Source: Serpentinimonas sp. (lineage in GTDB: Bacteria; Pseudomonadota; Gammaproteobacteria; Burkholderiales; Burkholderiaceae_C). From it: a DNA stretch of 6,735 nucleotides. Positions 1 through 6,735 of this stretch are shown here, piece by piece. The stretch spans positions 1 to 6,735 of the forward strand of contig JALOSG010000145.1 of assembly GCA_025458665.1 (NCBI GenBank). The letters run 5' to 3'. The position numbers were made by a program, and so were the translations under genes. The notes beneath the pieces are model-generated. The model made no database searches. It had not been told where the DNA came from and saw nothing but the letters and a program-made list of their open reading frames with translations. Position 1 is the stretch's first letter; every line of letters begins with the position of its first letter.

Positions 1-964
1 CGGGCTCATCTGCCTGACGCTCACGCGTGCGCACTGCGAACGCCTGAAACTGCCCCCCATGGTGCCGCGCAACGGCACCAAGATGGGCACCGCCTTCACC
101 GTGTCCATTGAAGCTGCCGAGGGCGTGACCACCGGCATTTCTGCCGCCGACCGTGCCCGCACCGTGCAGGTGGCCGTGGCCCCGAACGCGCAGGCCCAGG
201 ACCTGGTGCAGCCCGGCCACATTTTCCCGCTGCAGGCGGTGGACGGCGGCGTGCTCATGCGCGCGGGCCACACCGAAGCCGGTTGCGACCTGGCCGCCAT
301 GGCCGGCTGCGCGCCGGCCGCCGTGATCTGCGAGATCATGAAGGACGACGGTACCATGGCCCGCCTGCCCGACCTGCAGGTGTTTGCCGCCGAGCATGGC
401 CTGAAGATAGGCACCATTGCCGACCTGATTGAACACCGCAGCCGGACCGAGAGCCTGGTGCAGAAGCTGGGCACACGCACGCTGAACACCGCCTTTGGCG
501 CCTTCACTGCACACGCCTTCCGCGACCAGCCCAGCGGCGCCCTGCACCTGGCTCTGGTGCGCGGCAACTGGAACCCAGAAGACGTGGTGCCGGCGCGCGT
601 GCACGAGCCGCTGTCGGTGCTGGACGCACTGGAGGTGGGCCGCTCCATGCACTCCTGGAGCCTGGAGGCCAGCCTGCGCCACATTGCCGAAACGGGCCGT
701 GGCGTGGCCGTGCTGCTGAACTGCGGCGAAAGCGCCGAGCAGTTGCTGGCCCAGTTCGAGGGCACCGCCCGCTCTGCCCAGGCGCCCGAGCGCGGCCGCA
801 TGGACCTGCGCACCTACGGCGTGGGCGCCCAGATTCTGCGCGAATGCGGCGTGGCGCGCATGCAGCTCATGGGCAACCCCCGCCGCATGCCCAGCATGAC
901 CGGCTACGGGCTGGAGATCACCGGCTTCCTGACCCCTCAGACCACCAATTCCCACAAGGACTGA
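1..964 (+). CDS. ribBA: RibBA-type protein, 3' part: DHBP synthase with degenerate GTP cyclohydrolase II domain
   Basis: The open frame runs in from the left edge (first full codon at 2, GLICLTLTRAHCERL) and stops at TGA 962-964, so the start and the N-terminal acidic active-site motif lie outside the window. The first domain (to about 442) is 3,4-dihydroxy-2-butanone 4-phosphate synthase, which converts ribulose 5-phosphate to DHBP plus formate. It shows the family motifs RNGTKMGTAFTVSIEA, GVTTGISAADRA, GHTEAG (266-283) and CEIMKDDGTMARLPDL. The second domain (about 445-945) is related to GTP cyclohydrolase II and keeps a GRG remnant and YGVGAQIL. Where active enzymes have the zinc-binding HSECLTGD...RCDCG block, it reads RVHEPLSVLDALEVGRSMHS, with no cysteine. 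It is therefore probably a DHBP synthase with a non-catalytic RibA-like tail, like the RibBX variant described in Proteobacteria. The stop is 3 bases before ribH, which implies cotranscription. Confidence 0.93.
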   Translation, partial: GLICLTLTRAHCERLKLPPMVPRNGTKMGTAFTVSIEAAEGVTTGISAADRARTVQVAVAPNAQAQDLVQPGHIFPLQAVDGGVLMRAGHTEAGCDLAAMAGCAPAAVICEIMKDDGTMARLPDLQVFAAEHGLKIGTIADLIEHRSRTESLVQKLGTRTLNTAFGAFTAHAFRDQPSGALHLALVRGNWNPEDVVPARVHEPLSVLDALEVGRSMHSWSLEASLRHIAETGRGVAVLLNCGESAEQLLAQFEGTARSAQAPERGRMDLRTYGVGAQILRECGVARMQLMGNPRRMPSMTGYGLEITGFLTPQTTNSHKD

Positions 965-967
965 CCC

Positions 968-1432
968 ATGTTTGGCGCAGACAAAGGCAACGCTTCCCGC
1001 CTGGACGGCAAGAAGCTGCACATCGGCATCGTGCAGGCGCGCTTCAACCAGGGCATTACCGATGCGCTGACCAAAGCCTGCATCGAAGAACTCCACGCCC
1101 TGGGGGTGCAGGAAAAGAACATCGTGCACGTGCAGGTGCCGGGAGCGCTGGAGGTGCCATCGGCCCTGCAGGCCATGGCCGAGAGCGACAAGTTCGATGC
1201 GCTGATTGCGCTGGGCTGCGTGATCCGGGGCGAGACCTACCACTTCGAGCTGGTGTGCAACGAATCGGCCGCCGGGGTGACCCGCGTGGCACTGGACTAC
1301 CAGATCCCGGTGGCCAACGCCATTCTGACCACCGAAAACTTGCCCCAGGCCGTGACGCGCCAGGAAGAGAAAGCCAGAGACGCTGCCCGTGTGGCCGTGG
1401 AAATGGCGCACCTGCTGGACGAGCTGAACTGA
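968..1432 (+). CDS. ribH: 6,7-dimethyl-8-ribityllumazine synthase
   Basis: This 154-residue protein is the normal length for lumazine synthase, which condenses DHBP with 5-amino-6-ribitylaminouracil to give the direct precursor of riboflavin. Visible motifs are QARFN (23-27, substrate ring pocket), PGALEVP (58-64), GCVIRGETYHFE (83-94) with the catalytic histidine at 92, and LTTENLPQA (120-128). The phosphate-site stretch reads RQEEKARDAARVAVEM, the E-E-K form rather than the AGTKAGNKG seen in E. coli RibH; I believe this form is usual for betaproteobacteria. The ATG follows an AAGGA Shine-Dalgarno (956-960) that lies inside the end of ribBA, 7 bases upstream. Its substrate comes from the gene before it, so the two form a metabolic pair. 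nusB starts 2 bases after its stop. Confidence 0.97.
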   Translation: MFGADKGNASRLDGKKLHIGIVQARFNQGITDALTKACIEELHALGVQEKNIVHVQVPGALEVPSALQAMAESDKFDALIALGCVIRGETYHFELVCNESAAGVTRVALDYQIPVANAILTTENLPQAVTRQEEKARDAARVAVEMAHLLDELN

Positions 1433-1434
1433 CC

Positions 1435-1992
1435 ATGAGCGACCAGCCCACCCACGGCGCCAGGACCGATGCCCAGCCGGGTTCCACGGCCGCAGGTTCC
1501 GCTGCCGCCGCACCGGCCAAAGCCCGCAAATCCACCGACAAATCGGCACGCACTCGCGCGCGCGAGTTTGCGCTGCAGGCGCTCTACCAGCACCTGGTGG
1601 GCCGCAACGAAGCCGCCGACATCGACGCCTTCACCCGCGACCTGACCGGCTTCCACAAAGCCGACAGCGCGCACTACGACGCGCTGCTGCACGGTTGCGT
1701 GGAACAGGCCGAGGCGCTGGACGCCGCCCTGGCGCCGCACCTGGACCGCCCGCTGGTGGAGTTGTCCCCCATCGAACATGCGGTGCTGTGGATAGGCTGC
1801 TACGAATTCATGCACTGCGTCGATGTGCCGTGGCGCGTTGTGATCAATGAATGCATCGAGCTGGCCAAGTCTTTTGGCGGTACCGACGGCCACAAGTATG
1901 TGAACGGCGTTCTGAACCCGCTGGCCCGCGACCTGCGCGGCGCGGAAGTCTCGCGCGACGAGGCGCGGGGCAGAGCGCGCCCTGCTGCCTGA
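1435..1992 (+). CDS. nusB: Transcription antitermination factor NusB with N-terminal extension
   Basis: The product is 185 residues, against 139 for E. coli NusB. NusB pairs with ribosomal protein S10 (NusE), binds boxA RNA and supports antitermination of rRNA operons. The all-helical core begins at about residue 39 (RTRAREFALQALYQ) and includes ELSPIEHAVLWIGCYEF and the conserved VPWRVVINECIELAKSFGGTDGHKYVNGVL, given here only in part as VVINECIELAKSFGG and KYVNGVLN. Residues 1-38 are an Ala/Ser/Lys-rich, probably disordered extension, and residues 168-185 form an Arg-rich tail. I chose ATG 1435 because it falls just after the ribH stop and gives the usual coupled layout. There is no strong Shine-Dalgarno, only GAG at 1421-1423, so translation probably depends on ribosomes finishing ribH. 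An internal start nearer the core cannot be excluded. The ribH-nusB pairing is common in proteobacteria. Confidence 0.95.
   Translation: MSDQPTHGARTDAQPGSTAAGSAAAAPAKARKSTDKSARTRAREFALQALYQHLVGRNEAADIDAFTRDLTGFHKADSAHYDALLHGCVEQAEALDAALAPHLDRPLVELSPIEHAVLWIGCYEFMHCVDVPWRVVINECIELAKSFGGTDGHKYVNGVLNPLARDLRGAEVSRDEARGRARPAA
1552..1567. repeat. 16-bp perfect palindrome inside nusB
   Basis: The bases ACTCGCGCGCGCGAGT read the same on both strands and contain an alternating CG core. They encode T-R-A-R-E at the junction between the NusB extension and its folded core. Arg and Ala codons in GC-rich DNA make such palindromes by chance, so no function is claimed. Confidence 0.4.
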
Positions 1993-1995
1993 GGA
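1991..1995 (+). promoter_or_regulatory. Shine-Dalgarno-like GAGGA overlapping the nusB stop and abutting the ybgC start
   Basis: GAGGA begins inside the nusB TGA (1990-1992) and ends directly against the ybgC ATG at 1996, leaving no spacer where 5 to 9 bases are usual. No better purine-rich site lies just upstream. ybgC is therefore more likely translated by termination-reinitiation from nusB than by independent initiation. Confidence 0.45.
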
Positions 1996-2448
1996 ATGGC
2001 CGCGGCCACGCCCTTCATCTGGCCCGTGCGGGTGTACTGGGAAGACACCGACGCAGGCGGCATCGTTTTCTACGCCAACTACCTGAAATTTTTCGAGCGC
2101 GCGCGCACCGAATGGCTGCGCAGCCTGGGGCTGGGCCAGCAGGCGCTGCGCGAACGCACCGGCGGCATGTTCGTGGTGACCGATACCCACCTGCAATACC
2201 GCAGCCCCGCGCGACTGGACGATTTGTTGCACATCTCTGCAACCGTTACCGAGCTGGGCAGGGCCTCCATCACGCTGAAGCAGGAAGCGCGGATGTACGA
2301 TGCCGGGTGCGCCGAAAATGCACACGGAACCCTGCTGTGCGAGGGAACCATCCGCATTGGCTGGGTTCTTGAAGATAGCCTGAAACCACAACGCCTGCCG
2401 CCCGATATTGCCCTGGCCCTGCAACCCCAAGTTCCACCCCACACCTAG
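1996..2448 (+). CDS. ybgC: YbgC acyl-CoA thioesterase of the Tol-Pal cluster
   Basis: This 150-residue protein has the hotdog fold of the 4-hydroxybenzoyl-CoA thioesterase family. It is a cytoplasmic hydrolase of acyl-CoA esters that is often encoded at the head of tol-pal operons. The signature is VRVYWEDTDAGGIVFYANYL (11-30), with the catalytic aspartate at residue 19, matching Asp18 of E. coli YbgC. The family continues with KFFERARTEWL and QYRSPARLDDLL. The start at 1996 is supported by the FxWPVRVY opening shared with E. coli YbgC, and it is the only ATG between the upstream in-frame stop and this motif. The gene is in the same frame as nusB, separated only by TGA and one GGA codon. The C-terminal roughly 20 residues are rich in Pro, Gln and Leu and look variable. 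Its physiological substrate is not known from the sequence. Confidence 0.95.
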   Translation: MAAATPFIWPVRVYWEDTDAGGIVFYANYLKFFERARTEWLRSLGLGQQALRERTGGMFVVTDTHLQYRSPARLDDLLHISATVTELGRASITLKQEARMYDAGCAENAHGTLLCEGTIRIGWVLEDSLKPQRLPPDIALALQPQVPPHT

Positions 2449-2465
2449 CCCTTCGAGCCTCCCAA

Positions 2466-3209
2466 ATGCCCACCGATTTTTCCATTCTCGAACTCATGCT
2501 CAACGCCAGTTGGGTGGTGCAGGCCGTGGTGCTGTTGCTCATCACGGTGTCTGTCATCAGCTGGGCGGCCATTTTCAGGAAGGCGCTGACACTCAAGCGC
2601 ATACGCCGGCTCACCGAATCCTTCGAGCGCGATTTCTGGTCGGGCGGCAACCTCAACGAGCTGTACGCCGCAGCCTCGGCCAACGCGCGCAACGGCAGCC
2701 CGATGGAGCGGATTTTTGCCAGCGGCATGCGCGAATTCCAGAAGCTGCGCGAGCGCCGCATCACCGATGCGGGCTCCCTGCTCGACGGCGCACAGCGCGC
2801 CATGCGCGCCAGCTACCAGCGCGAGCTGGACGCGCTGGAAGTGAACCTGTCTTTCCTCGGTTCGGTGGGTTCGGTGTCGCCGTACGTGGGGCTGTTTGGT
2901 ACGGTGTGGGGCATCATGCACGCCTTCACCGGTCTGGCTTCGCTGGAACAGGTGACGCTGGCCACCGTGGCTCCCGGCATTGCCGAGGCGCTGGTGGCCA
3001 CCGCCATTGGCCTGTTCGCGGCCATTCCGGCGGTGCTGGGCTACAACCGCTTCACCCACGACATTGACCGCGTGGCCAACCACCTGGACACGTTCATGGA
3101 GGAGTTCTCCAACATCCTGCAGCGCTACGTGGCTTCCAGCGCGAGCGCAGCACCGGTCACGTCCGCTGCCTCGGCGGCGGGCCCGGCTTCGGTCCTGCCC
3201 ACCCGCTGA
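2466..3209 (+). CDS. tolQ: TolQ, proton-channel subunit of the Tol-Pal motor
   Basis: This 247-residue inner-membrane protein belongs to the TolQ/ExbB/MotA family and forms the stator ring around TolR that uses the proton gradient. Three membrane segments are visible: about 17-37 (VVQAVVLLLITVSVISWAAI), 130-154 and 167-193, with the large cytoplasmic loop between the first two. The hallmark blocks SVSPYVGLFGTVWGIMHAF (136-154) and APGIAEALVATAIGLFAAIP (169-188) carry threonines 146 and 179, which match the channel threonines 145 and 178 of E. coli TolQ. The cytoplasmic tail has the family FMEEFSNIL, followed by an Ala/Ser-rich stretch (223-247) longer than in E. coli. The start at 2466 lies 17 bases after ybgC and has only a weak GAG (2455-2457) as ribosome site. 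tolR follows after 7 bases. Confidence 0.97.
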   Translation: MPTDFSILELMLNASWVVQAVVLLLITVSVISWAAIFRKALTLKRIRRLTESFERDFWSGGNLNELYAAASANARNGSPMERIFASGMREFQKLRERRITDAGSLLDGAQRAMRASYQRELDALEVNLSFLGSVGSVSPYVGLFGTVWGIMHAFTGLASLEQVTLATVAPGIAEALVATAIGLFAAIPAVLGYNRFTHDIDRVANHLDTFMEEFSNILQRYVASSASAAPVTSAASAAGPASVLPTR

Positions 3210-3216
3210 GGTACGC

Positions 3217-3708
<492 letters not shown>

Positions 3709-3716
3709 AGCCTGCC

Positions 3717-4625
3717 ATGCCCAGCCCAGCTGCCCTGCGCGACGCCGACCTCTACCCGCCCCGCCCCGGGCCGTGGGGCCGCCCTTTGCTGCTGGCCGTG
3801 CTGATTCACGGTGCGCTGGTGGGTGCGCTCACCTGGGGCGTGGGCTGGCAGCACAAGAGCGAACCGGTGGTGCTGGAAGCCGAATTGTGGTCGCGCACCG
3901 TGCAGGCGGCTGCACCACGCGCGGCAGCCCCGGAGCCGACGCCGCCTGTGCCTACACCGGCTCCGCCACCTCCTCCTCCGCCACCTCCTCCACCGCCGGC
4001 CCCGGCGCCGCGGCCAGCACCCGCGCCACCGCCCCCGCCGCCCGGCCCCACGCAGGCCGAGATTGCGCTGCAGAATGAGCGGGAGCAGGCCCGCCGTGCG
4101 GAGGAAGCGCGCCGCGCCGAAGAAGCCCGCCGAGCCGAACAGGCCCGGCGCGAAGCCCAGGAGCGCCAGCGCGTAGAAGCCGCACGCAAGGCCGAAGCCG
4201 AGCGCAAGGCCGCCGCCGAGAGGCGCGAAGCCGAACGGCGCCAGGCCGAGCTGGAGGCCGAGCGCCAGCGCAATCTGGAACGCATGATGAGCCAGGCCGC
4301 CACATCGGGCAGCGGCTCACCGCAGTCCACCGGCACCGCTGCGCAATCGAGCGGGCCCACGCCCACTTACGCGGGCCGGGTGGTGAGCCGCATACGCCCC
4401 AACATCGTGTACCCCGATGTGATTGCCGGCAACCCGCGTGCCGAGGTAGAGGTGCGTGCTGCGCCCGATGGCGCCATCGTGGGCCGGCGCCTGACGCAGT
4501 CCAGCGGCAACGCCAGCTGGGACGAAGCGGTGCTGCGCGCCATAGACCGCACCGCACGCCTGCCCATAGACGAAAACGGCCGCGTACCCAGCACACTCAT
4601 CCTGGGCTTCCGGCCGCAGGACTAA
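3717..4625 (+). CDS. tolA: TolA, periplasm-spanning protein with polyproline spacer
   Basis: This 302-residue protein (E. coli TolA has 421) should link the TolQR motor to the outer membrane. It has a short N-terminal cytoplasmic part and a single membrane anchor at about 22-43 (LLLAVLIHGALVGALTW) containing His31. A proline-rich spacer follows at 73-112, including 12 consecutive prolines at 83-94. Next is a highly charged Glu/Arg/Ala helix at about 113-191 with ARRAEE-type repeats, then a Ser/Gly/Thr linker. The C-terminal TolA/TonB-like domain is at about 217-302 (YAGRVVSRIRPNIVYP ... ASWDEAVLRAIDR ... FRPQD). Four residues before His31, where E. coli TolA has Ser18, there is Ala27. Identity rests on the neighbours and the C-terminal domain; TonB is less likely beside tolQR. 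Only GAAG (3707-3710) precedes the start, so coupling to tolR is likely. It is the last gene of the cluster. Confidence 0.93.
   Translation: MPSPAALRDADLYPPRPGPWGRPLLLAVLIHGALVGALTWGVGWQHKSEPVVLEAELWSRTVQAAAPRAAAPEPTPPVPTPAPPPPPPPPPPPPAPAPRPAPAPPPPPPGPTQAEIALQNEREQARRAEEARRAEEARRAEQARREAQERQRVEAARKAEAERKAAAERREAERRQAELEAERQRNLERMMSQAATSGSGSPQSTGTAAQSSGPTPTYAGRVVSRIRPNIVYPDVIAGNPRAEVEVRAAPDGAIVGRRLTQSSGNASWDEAVLRAIDRTARLPIDENGRVPSTLILGFRPQD
3963..3998 (+). repeat. Polyproline-coding tract with a 15-bp tandem duplication
   Basis: Twelve successive proline codons encode the run in TolA. Bases 3963-3977 and 3978-3992 are copies of CCGCCACCTCCTCC plus one base, differing only in that last base (T or A). 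The use of CCT and CCA contrasts with the CCG/CCC bias around it. Unequal copying of the 15-bp unit could explain how the tract grew, and it could vary in length between strains. Confidence 0.7.
4089..4142 (+). repeat. Three imperfect 18-bp repeats coding ARRAEE in the TolA helix
   Basis: Residues 125-142 of TolA read ARRAEE, ARRAEE, ARRAEQ. The three DNA units begin at 4089, 4107 and 4125 and differ mainly at third codon positions. This fits an old duplication under protein-level selection. The alternating charges suit a long single helix. Confidence 0.65.
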
Positions 4626-4670
4626 CGCCTTTCCAGCCGCCCGCGCAAGCCAGCGGCCTGCCGGCGAGAA
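4626..4670. other. 45-bp convergent gap between tolA and dnaE with a weak imperfect hairpin
   Basis: This is the only non-coding space longer than 17 bases. Bases 4634-4640 (CAGCCGC) can pair with 4653-4660 (GCGGCCTG) with one bulged C and a 12-base loop, and CGCC at 4626-4629 could close against GGCG at 4663-4666. There is no T-run on either strand, so it is not a typical intrinsic terminator. It might still slow polymerase or protect the 3' ends of both transcripts. Confidence 0.3.
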
Positions 4671-6735
4671 TCACTCGAACACAATCTCCGCCTGCCGCTC
4701 GTGGGCCTGTGCCATCCAGCTGGCCAGGGCCGCATCGGTGGGGAAGAACAGCGAGCGCTCGTCGAGCTGAATGTCGCAGCGCACCGTATCGCGCAGCACC
4801 TGCAGGCGCACCGGCAGGCCGCGCAGCAGTTCGCCCTGCTCGGTGTTTTCGCGCTGTGGCGGGAACTCGCGCACCAGCGCCGCAATATCGGGCGCCGTGC
4901 CGTTCACCGCCACGCGCAGGTAGCGACCAAAGCGGCAGCGCGCGGCAGCCAAGTCCCACACCTGCGTGAACTTCAGCCGCAAACCGCCCGAAAAACGGTC
5001 GGGCTGCACCACCGCCTGCACCACCACCAGTTCGTCGTCCTTCAGCAGGTTGCGGTGCGCGTTGATGAGGCCTTCGTCGGCGGTGGCTTCCATCACGGCG
5101 GTCTTGTCGTCGAACTTGAAGATGGCGACCTTGCCGCGCTGCCCGTTGATGACGCGCAGATCGGAAATGATGCCGGCCAGCAGCACGGGTTCGCGGCTGT
5201 CGGTCACGCTGTCCAGCGGGGTGCGGGCAAAGCGGCGCACTTCACGCTCCACCTCGTCGAACAGGTGGCCCGAGAGGTAGAAGCCGATGGCGGTTTTCTC
5301 GTGCGTCAGGCGCTCTTTCACGCCCCACGGCAGGGCCTCCACCAGGTCGGGCTCCTGCGTGCTGGCGCCGTGGTCGTCGCCGTCGGTGGCGAACATATCG
5401 AACAGGCCGCCCTGGTTCACGTTGGCCTGCTGCGCGGTGGCGTAATCGAAGGCACGCTCCACCGATGCCAGCAGGCTGGCGCGGTTCAGGTCCATGCTGT
5501 CGAACGCGCCGGCCTTGATGAGTGCTTCCACGGTGCGCTTGTTCAGGCGGCTGCGGTCCACGCGGGCGCAGAAATCGAACAGGCTCTTGAACGGCCCGCC
5601 TTCGTTGCGCGCCGCCACGATGGCTTCAATGGCCTGCTCGCCGGTACCTTTCACCGCGCCCAGTCCGTAGCGGATGACGCGGTCGCTCACCGGCTCGAAG
5701 CGGTAGGTGCCGCGGTTCACATCGGGCGGGTCGAAGCGGATACCGAACTTCAGCGCATCCTCGAACAACACCTTGAGCTTGTCGGTGTCGTCCATCTCGA
5801 TGGTCATGTTGGCGCAGAAGAACTCGGCCGTGTAGTGCACCTTGAGCCAGGCCGTGTGGTAGGCCAGCAGGGAATACGCGGCAGCGTGCGACTTGTTGAA
5901 GCCGTAGCCCGCAAACTTCTCCATGAGGTCGAACACCTCGTCGGCCTTGGCCTCGCTGATGCCTTTTTCGGCGGCGCCTTTCCTGAAGATGACGCGGTGC
6001 TCGGCCATCTCCTCGGCCTTCTTCTTGCCCATGGCGCGGCGCAGCAGATCGGCGCCGCCCAGGCTGTAGCCGCCCAGCACCTGCGCGGTCTGCATGACCT
6101 GTTCCTGGTAGACCATGATGCCGTAGGTCTCGGCCAGCACCGGCTCCACCAGCGGGTGCGGGTACTCCACCGGCTCGCGGCCGTGCTTGCGCGCCACGAA
6201 GCTGGGGATCAGGTCCATGGGGCCGGGGCGGTACAGCGCGTTCAGCGCAATCAGGTCTTCCAGCCGCGTGGGCTTGGCGTCGCGCAGCATGCCCTGCATG
6301 CCGCGGCTTTCAAACTGGAACACCGCCTCGGTCTTGCCGTCCTGGAACAGCCGGTAGGTGGCCGCGTCATCGAGCGCAATGTTTTCGAAGGCAAAGCCGG
6401 CCTGCCCCGGGTGCCGCTGAATGATGAACTGGCGCGCCAGTTCCAGAATGGTGAGCGTGGCCAGGCCCAGAAAGTCGAACTTCACCAGGCCGATGGCCTC
6501 CACGTCGTCCTTGTCGTACTGGCTCACCGCCGACTGGCTGCCCGGCTGCTGGTAGAGCGGACAGAAGTCGGTCAGCTTGCCCGGCGCAATCAGCACACCA
6601 CCGGCGTGCATGCCCACGTTGCGCGTCATACCCTCCAGCTTCTGCGCCAGCTCGATGAGGGTGCGCACGTCGTCTTCTTTCTGCAGGCGCTCGGCCAGCA
6701 GCGGCTCCATGGCAATGGCGTAGTTGTTCTTGTCG
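4671..6735 (-). CDS. dnaE: DNA polymerase III alpha subunit, C-terminal part
   Basis: This is the catalytic subunit of the chromosomal replicase. It reads from the right edge (first full codon 6732-6734, DKNNYAIAMEPLL) to TGA at 4671-4673. About 687 codons are visible, somewhat more than half of a usual 1,160-residue DnaE; the PHP domain and the first two catalytic aspartates lie beyond the window. Visible parts, in order, are KLEGMTRNVGMHAGGVLIAP, GLVKFDFLGL with the third catalytic aspartate (codon 6474-6476, matching Asp555 of E. coli), and fingers motifs YGIMVYQEQVMQ, GGADLLRRAMGKKK and GYGFNKSHAAAYSLLAYHTA. Then come a helix-hairpin-helix (about 5616-5666, GLGAVKGTGE), the beta-clamp motif QGGLFDMF (5391-5414), an OB-fold (about 4941-5192) and the C-terminal tau-binding region. 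The DnaE C-terminus is intact and nothing in it looks broken. It is convergent with the tol genes and not part of that operon. Confidence 0.98.
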   Translation of the reverse strand, partial: DKNNYAIAMEPLLAERLQKEDDVRTLIELAQKLEGMTRNVGMHAGGVLIAPGKLTDFCPLYQQPGSQSAVSQYDKDDVEAIGLVKFDFLGLATLTILELARQFIIQRHPGQAGFAFENIALDDAATYRLFQDGKTEAVFQFESRGMQGMLRDAKPTRLEDLIALNALYRPGPMDLIPSFVARKHGREPVEYPHPLVEPVLAETYGIMVYQEQVMQTAQVLGGYSLGGADLLRRAMGKKKAEEMAEHRVIFRKGAAEKGISEAKADEVFDLMEKFAGYGFNKSHAAAYSLLAYHTAWLKVHYTAEFFCANMTIEMDDTDKLKVLFEDALKFGIRFDPPDVNRGTYRFEPVSDRVIRYGLGAVKGTGEQAIEAIVAARNEGGPFKSLFDFCARVDRSRLNKRTVEALIKAGAFDSMDLNRASLLASVERAFDYATAQQANVNQGGLFDMFATDGDDHGASTQEPDLVEALPWGVKERLTHEKTAIGFYLSGHLFDEVEREVRRFARTPLDSVTDSREPVLLAGIISDLRVINGQRGKVAIFKFDDKTAVMEATADEGLINAHRNLLKDDELVVVQAVVQPDRFSGGLRLKFTQVWDLAAARCRFGRYLRVAVNGTAPDIAALVREFPPQRENTEQGELLRGLPVRLQVLRDTVRCDIQLDERSLFFPTDAALASWMAQAHERQAEIVFE

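Noticed and set aside
844..1434. Upstream in-frame extension of nusB back to an ATG at 844
   Set aside because: This would run through all of ribH and the end of ribBA in another frame; the translation is Arg/Pro/Gly-rich and unlike NusB. The start at 1435 fits the family.
1297..2442. Long minus-strand open frame (381 codons) across ribH, nusB and ybgC
   Set aside because: It lies opposite three well-recognised genes, has no recognisable motif, and is what GC-rich codon bias creates on the reverse strand.
2980..3216. Extension of tolR upstream to 2980
   Set aside because: It overlaps the conserved third membrane segment and tail of tolQ, and its translation is Trp/Arg/Ser-rich noise. ATG 3217 has a properly spaced GAGG.
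3806..4366. Minus-strand glycine- and serine-rich open frame opposite tolA
   Set aside because: The glycine runs are just the reverse complement of the TolA proline codons.
4626..4670. Intrinsic terminator between tolA and dnaE
   Set aside because: The stem is short and bulged, the loop is 12 bases, and no T-run follows on either strand, so it is listed only as a weak hairpin.
6708..6710. ATG at 6710 as the start of dnaE
   Set aside because: The frame stays open to the window edge with a plausible DnaE sequence (DKNNYAIA), and essential upstream DnaE domains are missing, so this is an internal methionine.

Overview
This 6,735-base window is dense, GC-rich chromosomal DNA from a Gram-negative proteobacterium. 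The protein sequences and codon bias fit Burkholderiales (Betaproteobacteria), probably a Comamonadaceae relative such as Acidovorax. That placement is inferred from protein character, not from a search. I see no mobile element, tRNA, rRNA, CRISPR array or recently acquired DNA.

Layout: positions 1-4625 hold seven tightly packed plus-strand genes: ribBA (5' end outside the window), ribH, nusB, ybgC, tolQ, tolR and tolA. The gaps between them are only 2 to 17 bases, so no promoter fits between genes and the set looks like one transcription unit driven from upstream. A 45-base gap (4626-4670) separates tolA from dnaE, which lies convergently on the minus strand (4671-6735). About 687 C-terminal codons of dnaE are visible; its start is beyond the right edge.

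Functions: ribBA and ribH make the two last precursors on the butanone-phosphate side of riboflavin synthesis (DHBP, then lumazine). The second domain of RibBA has lost the GTP cyclohydrolase II zinc cysteines and is probably not catalytic there. NusB is a transcription antitermination factor, commonly next to ribH. YbgC, TolQ, TolR and TolA are the thioesterase and the inner-membrane motor of the Tol-Pal envelope system. The periplasmic and outer-membrane partners TolB and Pal do not follow tolA here. DnaE is the replicative DNA polymerase III alpha subunit.

This is mostly a conserved housekeeping region, and I found no convincing new system. The points most worth a second look are the degenerate RibA half, the in-frame TGA-GGA-ATG junction between nusB and ybgC, the riboflavin/NusB/Tol gene joining without tolB-pal, and a TolA with a TonB-like polyproline spacer, a shortened helix and an Ala in place of the usual transmembrane Ser.
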